Positions 10,883 to 17,600 of a DNA stretch of 20,113 bases are shown piece after piece. The notes beneath the pieces were generated by a model. That model was given only the letters and a program-made list of their open reading frames with translations, was not told the DNA's origin and did no database searches. Source of the stretch: Auxenochlorella pyrenoidosa (lineage: Eukaryota; Chlorophyta; Trebouxiophyceae; Chlorellales; Chlorellaceae). Location of the stretch: contig KQ481971.1 of assembly GCA_001430745.1 (NCBI GenBank), positions 167,297 to 187,409 on the forward strand. Reading direction: 5' to 3'. The position numbers and the translations under genes are program-made. Position 1 is the first letter of the stretch. Every line of letters begins with the position of its first letter.

Positions 10883-11637
10883 GGTCAGCCGAGCTCAAGG
10901 AGGCGCAGGACTTAATTCCAGGCTCTCGGTCTGCTTTTCTCCACGCTTTCCAGACGCAGAAGCGGGCCTGACGATCAGAGGATGTGGGAGCAGCTGCTGG
11001 GAGCCCAGGTTGTTGCCCAGGTGCCACCTTTTCAACAACCTGGCTGGCGCAGGAGGAAAGAGAAGGAATGCTGGGGCGATGCCACCTGTTCTTGGGCTTG
11101 TGAATGCAGCTCTTCATGCATTGAAATACATGACGTGAGGTCAAGGCCTGCACAAGACCTGCAGACGGCGGCTGGCGGCGGCGTGCGAGCGAAACGCAAC
11201 GGATACATGACGCTGCAGGAAGCACTTTGGCATGGCAGAGCAGGTCAAATCAGCTTCCGGCAGTGCCATATAGAACATTTATTGGTACAATTTACGTTTT
11301 CAGCAGAAAGGCAATAAAATGAGCATTCACCCTACAGGGTTGCAGGTGCTAGCCCAGCCGTTCCACCCTGGTTGTCTGCCCCATGGCCACTGCCAGCGGG
11401 GCGGCATGGGCGCCATGATCCTTTCGCTTGCAGAGGATGAATTGAGACTCATGGAGTTACAAAGCGCTGCTCTTGGCGCGCAGGCCGTGCTCCCTTCGCC
11501 GTGAATAGCGCAAAACCCTGGCCCGCCCGGCCCTGCAGGGGCGGCCGTTCATTCTGTATTGCTTGCATCGGAACTTCCGCGATCTGTTGTACTGACTTTC
11601 GGTGGCTCCGGCACAGCAAACAAAAAGCCCTGCCGAC
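10883..11637. promoter_or_regulatory. Divergent intergenic region between RAD54 and the DEMETER-like gene
   Basis: 755 bases lie between the start codon of RAD54 (minus, 10882) and the first in-frame ATG of the glycosylase gene (plus, 11638). No ORF here has domain content or splice partners. The most AT-rich patch of the region is about 11266-11325. It contains CATATA at 11267-11272, a CCAAT pentamer on the minus strand (ATTGG at 11281-11285) and AATAAA at 11313. A shared bidirectional promoter with both 5'UTRs is the simplest reading; the individual motifs are weak. Confidence 0.6.
11281..11285 (-). promoter_or_regulatory. Candidate CCAAT box in the divergent promoter
   Basis: ATTGG on the plus strand reads CCAAT on the minus strand, inside the AT-rich patch of the RAD54/glycosylase intergenic region, about 400 bases from the RAD54 ATG. 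CCAAT boxes are common in bidirectional promoters, but a single pentamer is weak evidence. Confidence 0.25.
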
Positions 11638-14600
11638 ATGCAGACTCACGGGGCGGCCCCAGAGCAGCCCCGAGACCAGCTGCCAGCCGACGGACAGCTG
11701 TCCGATGAACAGAGGGCGCAGGTGTTCCGCTGGCTCGCCGCCGTGAAAGATGCCGTAGCGCCAGCGGCCGGCCCCCCCTCCGCCCCCGCACACGGGCCAA
11801 CCGGGGCGCCATCCCTGCTGCAGCCTGCCTTGCAGCAGGCTTTGGTGCAGCCCCCACCTCTGCAGCCTCCCCTGCTGCAGCCACCGCAGCAGGGGCTGCG
11901 CCAAGCCCAGCAGGCCGGCGGGTACGAGCAAACGCAACAGCACGAGCAGCAGGCGCCGCAGCAGCCAGCCTGGACACCGCGGCAGCTGCGCGCGGGGCCA
12001 TGGGCTTTCAGAACGACAGCACCCTCTGCAGGCGGCGGCGGCAGCAACCTGCTGGGCGCGCTGTCAGCTGGGCTGCCCGGACTGCTCAGCCCGCTGACGC
12101 CCGCGGCTGGCGCGCCGGCGGCGCTGCCAGCCCCGCTCTTCCTGGGCTCGCCTGCCGCCACGCCCTCGAGCAACGGCGGCGCAGGCGGGCTGTTTGGGGG
12201 CGACTTCAGCAACCTCAGCAGTGGTCTGTACAGCGGCAGCCTGCCAGGCCTGGACAGCATCGGCCTGGGGGGCGCGGGCTTCAGCGGCGGCCTGGGCAGC
12301 AGCGGCGCGTTTGCAGAGGGCGTGGGCGGGCAGCAAGGGGGGGACCCCCAGGCAGCCCTGCAGCAGGTGCCCCTCTGGTCGGCAGCCGACGTGCTGCCTG
12401 CCACGCTGGGTGCCGGCGGGCTGCTGGATCTCGCGCCCGGCACGGTGCTGCTGCCGCGCCCCCCATGCCTCAGCCCCTGGGCGCCGGCGGCGACGGCCCG
12501 GCAGTCTTCCGCAGCCGCGCGCCACGCCGTGAGTGGGCAGGCTGCCGCTGGCACGCAGGCGGTGCCGCAGATGGACTGCACTGCCCGCTGCACACTGCCC
12601 GCGGGATGCGTCACGTGACGGCCCCTGCGATCGTGGGTGCATGCTCGCAGCAGCTCTCCCCCCACTCCCCGCCTGCTGTCCAGCCCTGTCCTTGCTATCC
12701 CCTTGCTCGCCCTCGGCTTGTGCTCCCCTGCCTCCGGCGGCTCCTCACCGCTCCCCCCTGGGTGGCCCGCAGGCAAGCGGGCGCGCATCATGCGCGATGG
12801 CCAGCTGACCATGATTGTGTACGGCGCCAACGAGGCGCTGCTGTGGACGCGCCGCGTGGCCGCCTTCCAGCATAACATGCGGTGCGGGCGGGGGGGGGCC
12901 GGGGCATGCAGGGGAGGCGGGGCGGGCCGCCTTCCAGCACAACATGCAGCGCAGGCTGGGCTGGGCATGCAGGGGAGGCGGGCCGGGCCGCCTTCCAGCA
13001 CAGCGTGCGGCGCGCCACAGCACTTGCAGGCTGCCCCACAGTCCCAAGTTGCTGGGCAGGGCAGGGCGGTTTGCCTGCCGGCGCGGTACGGCGCTGCATG
13101 CAGCGCACCGCCTGGGGTTGGCCATGGGCCATGGGTGCTGGGGGCCCTGGCGCCCCTGCAGGCGGCCCTGGGTGGCGCCTACCGCTGCAGTGCTGGGCGC
13201 CTGGGCCTGGCGGCCCCGCCTCTCAGTCCGGCTGGGCCTGGGTCTTCCGCCTCACCTGTGCCCCCCCTGCATCCTGCCTGCCTGCCCCGCCCCGCAGCGG
13301 CGTGCTGGGCGACCGCCGCCTCACCTTCAACTGGGGCGGCTCGGTGCTGGACAGCGTGGTGGGGGTGTTCCTCACGCAGGTGGGGGTGGGGGGGGGGGGG
13401 GGGGGCGCCACGCTTTGCTCTGCTGCGCTCTGCCATGCTGTGCTTCACCACGCAGTGCCATGCTTGTTATGCTGCACTGCGCTGGGATGTTTTGAACACT
13501 TGGCATCAGCGCCCACCTCACTGGGCCGCTTCAGTTGTGCCAAGCAGCTCGACGGCATGTGGGGGCCCAGTGTCCGGCAGCCCCCAGATAAAGCTGTGCT
13601 TCTCCTCCCCTGCCTGGCATCAATTCTAGCGCCACCTGGTTCCCTCCCCTCTCTCTGCACGTTTCAATCTCAGAACCTCCTTTCCAGTGCTTTAGCATTT
13701 AGCAGGCCGCCCACACTGCTGCGCCAGGGCAGCCCACTGCCCCGCCGCGCACCCCACCTCACCCCGTGCCTGTAGAACGTGGCTGACCACCTGTCCAGCC
13801 GTGCATACATGGAACTGGCCTCGCGCTTCCCGGTGCGCCGCCGCCGGCAGCTCATGGCGGGCGCCGCCGGCAGCGGCGGCAGCCCTGCCGAGGGCGACGC
13901 CGAGGATGCTGCCGATGGCGGCGCCGCGGCCGACGGCGGCTGGACCAGCCGGGAGGACTCTGTGGACTGGGAGGCGGTGCGCACAGCCAGCCACGCAGAC
14001 CTGAGTGACGCCATCAAGTGCCGCGGCATGCAGTTCAGGCGAGGCGGGCGCTGGGGCCGCTGCGTGGGCGGGGTGGCCCCTCGCCCGGCTGCTGCCGCTT
14101 TGCCGTGCCGTCGTGCCTGTCGCCGTGCGCATTCGGGCAGCCGGTCCTGCTGCCGCAGCACCTCTCCAGCTGTACCCTTTATCGCATGCAACTTGGCAGC
14201 AGGACTCGGCGCAGCAAGGTCCCGCCTTGACATGGCATCCTGCCAATATTGAGGCGCCCATGCCAGTGTGAGCATCCGCCTCTCGCTGCCTTTCCCGCCT
14301 GCCCCCCTTTGCTGCAGGCTGGCCGACCAGATCATCCGCTTCCTCAACCAGATCAGGCAGCACAACCTGGCGCGCATACGCAAGCAGCGGCGCGCCGAGC
14401 GCAAGGCGGAGCGCGCTGCGGTGCAGGCGCGGGCGCAGGGCAGGGCGCGCATGGCCAGCTGGGCTTGCAGGCAGCGCTTCAGGCAGCAACCCGCATCTGT
14501 GAATCTGCCACATCTGTTGCACGGGCTCCTGTTGCCTGCTCTGCATTGCCATATATCGGCGCCACTGCGGACGCAGGCCAGGCCTCAACCAGGCCTGCCG

Positions 14601-17600
14601 CGAGCCTTGATGCTGCCGCTCGGGTGCCCCACGGTACCGCCCCTGGGCCGCCGCCGCCCTGCAGGAGCTCACGGGAGAGATGCTGGATGCGGCGTGCGCC
14701 TCTGAGGCCGGTGGCCCACCAGCCGGGGGGGCCATGCCCGCCGAAGCAGCAGACGCAGGCGAGGGGGGTGCGCGCGGCGCCGGCGACGCAAGCACCGGGG
14801 CCGGTGGCCGGCGGCGCCGCGGCCACGTCTCCCTAGAGTATGAGGATGACGGCGCTGCAGGGGGAGGGGGAGAAGCCGCGGCGCTGGGTTCGGCGGGCAC
14901 GGCGGGCGCGGCGGGCACGGCGGGCCCGCTGCCCAAGCTGCCGCCGGGCAGCTCCCGCGAGGACGACGAGGCGGAGGAGATGCCGGCGCATGAGCTGCTG
15001 TCGCTGGAGTGGCTGCGGGACGCGCCCGACAGCGTGGCGCGCGATTACCTGATGAACATCGACGGTGGGGGCGGGCGTGGGTGCGGCGCCTCGGTGCTAA
15101 CGACAGTCTGCACCGGCATGCTTGCCGAGGCATGAATCCCGGGATCGTCTCCCCTTGCTGCTTACCGCTGGCGGCGGGGCAGCCTCACCTGCCGGCTGTT
15201 CTTGCTCCTCCCCGCGCCGCTCCCCGGGGGGCAGGCCTGGGCCGCAAGAGCGTGGGCTGCATCATGCTGCTGACCCTGAACAAGAAGGAGTTCCCGGTGG
15301 ACACCAACGTGGGCCGCATCTGCGCCAGGTGGGCAGCGCCACCCCGCCCCCACCCCATCGCACCTCAACCCCACCTGGGGGCCCCCCGTTCATGCTGCAT
15401 GCTTGCATGCCTGGTGGCTGCGGCGGCGTGTCCCCATCCGTGAGGCGCGGGTTCGCAGCAGCCCGCAGTTGTGGGCTGGAGCAGCTGCTACAGCGTGCTG
15501 CGTGTTTCAAAGCCACGGAGACCCCCGGGCCACAACACACGCATGGCTGTCCCCCCCCACTGACTGGTGCACCTGTGGCCTTGCCGTGCCGCCCCCTCTC
15601 CCGCAGGCTGGGCTGGCTCCCCCTGGAGGCGGAGCAGAAGGTGGAGGATCTGGACGACTACGCCCCGGAGCCCGAGGTGCACGCGTACCTGCACAGCAGG
15701 CGAGAACTCTGCCTGCTCCAGGCGTGGGGGCGCTGTTTGCCGCTGGCCAGCTAGCCGGCGAGGCCTTGGGTTTGATCCGCACGCGGCGCAGCCTGGCGCC
15801 TCTGCGCTGACCTGCGCCCGCCTGCGCAGCAGCCTTGGGGCGGGGAGCGGTATTGGGTACCAGCACGGCACTTGCAGGGCAGGCCCTGGGCGGACGTGCA
15901 TGCCCAGCCGGGCAGCCGCTTGCGGCAGGCAGGGCCATTTCCCTTGCTTGTGTCATGCAAGGAGTCTGACCACTCCCCATGCTTCAACAGCACCCGGATG
16001 CATACCTTCTCTTTGCCTTGCCTCGTCCGTGCAGGCTGCTGGGATTTGATGTGGAGACCCTGGTGAGGCCGTCAACAGAGACAGCCAGGCAATCCCCCAG
16101 CTGCGGATGTCCCGGGCGGTTATGAGACGTGGCTGGTGCCAGAAGCAGCCGCCGCTGCTCCTGGCCGCCTCCCGCCCTCCGCTGCTCCACCTCGGGTGCT
16201 GGGCATGCTCCTCCCAGCGCCCCTGCCCGTGCCGCACCAACTCGCGCTTCCTGCGCCGCTCTAAGCCCAAACAAGCAAGCGTCGCCCCTCCCCTGTTTGC
16301 CTCCAGTACGAGCTGCACTTCCAGATGATCACCCTGGGCAAAGTCTTCTGCAACAAGCAGCAGCCCAACTGGTGCGCCTTGCCAGGGATTTGCAATGCAC
16401 CTGCCCTCACCTTGCTCCAGTTGCTAGGCACCTGCCAGGCCAGCCCTGGGCTGCTGTTGCCCAGGGCAGTGCCGGTGCGCCAGGCAGCCCGCTCTGATAG
16501 CTCCTGTCTTCTCGTGCGCGGGCTCAGGAGTTCAGCCGTCTGACCGAGCACTGCACAACAGGCTCAAGCTGGCACGCCTGCCGCTGGGCCCCCGCTGCCG
16601 TCACCCGTCACTCCTGCCGCTGCCCTCCTTGGCCCCCCCCCCGCAGCTCTGCATGCCCCATGAACGACGCCTGCGAGTACGCCCAGAACAATGGGCCCTC
16701 CCTGCACGGCCGCAAGCGCGTGCGCCAGCCAGACCCAGTGCTGGGCGATGGCATGGCCGAGCCGCTTCTGCCGGAGCACGACGCCCGGCGGTTTGGCACG
16801 GGGGGCGGCGGGTGAGGCGTGGCTGGGGCCTGCCGCCGCTGGGTGCCCCTGTCTGGTCGTGTCCGCAGCTGGCTGGCTCGGAGGTTGGGGGGTTGACAAT
16901 GCCGAGTGCCTGACTCGACAGGTTGTGCCTTTGCCGCAAACGACCCCGAGCCCGTGCACGACCCGGCACACGCTCTCTCCCCCCGTGCTGCGCGTCTCCA
17001 CACCTTCCGCCTCTCGCGCCCCCTGCCCCCCGGGCGCTGCAGCATGCGCGACTTCATTGTGGCGGACGACAAGCGCGGCCGGCGCCGGCGGCGTGGCAGC
17101 GACGACGATGACGACCTTTCCATCAGCGGTGGCTCCGACTCGGGAGCCAGCGATGAGGAGGAGGACACCTCAAGCGGGGAGGAGGGCACAACCAGCGAGG
17201 AGGAGGAGGGGGAGGGGGAGGGCGGCGCGCCGCCCATGACGCGCCGCCGCGCCGCCGAGGCCGAGGCGGCGGGACCCCAGCCCACGATGCGCCAGGTCAG
17301 CATGACGTGCACGCTGCATGTACCAGGTGGCTGCCGCCCCTGCTCCCCTCCTGCCCGCAGCGGCGGCAAACCTAGCCAGCGCCTTGCCCTGTGGCCGTGA
17401 GTGTGCACAGCGTGCGGTGATGCGGAAGCGCCCTTCAATGCCCCCCGGCTGCTGCCCTGCGCGCAGGTCTTTGCGGCGGCGATGGCAGAGGCCAATGCCC
17501 GGGGCGCACGCGTGCACTGGAAGACTCTGGAGCGCCTGACCCGCATGCATCAGGAGGAGCTGCAGGCGGCGCTGCAGGCGCAGAGTGAGCTTCGGACCAC

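Noticed and set aside
12446..12473. A very short GT-AG intron (about 29 bases) to fix the N-terminal frame
   Set aside because: Below the normal lower size for spliceosomal introns. The 107-base intron ending at the same acceptor is more plausible.
11638..12528. Other long open frames on both strands over the N-terminal glycosylase exon
   Set aside because: Very high GC leaves all frames open. Their translations are Arg/Pro/Cys-rich with no family resemblance, except the short frame used at 12474-12528.
12855..13015. CRISPR-like array
   Set aside because: Only three imperfect units whose 'spacers' are also similar. It is a tandem duplication over an exon end in a eukaryotic gene.
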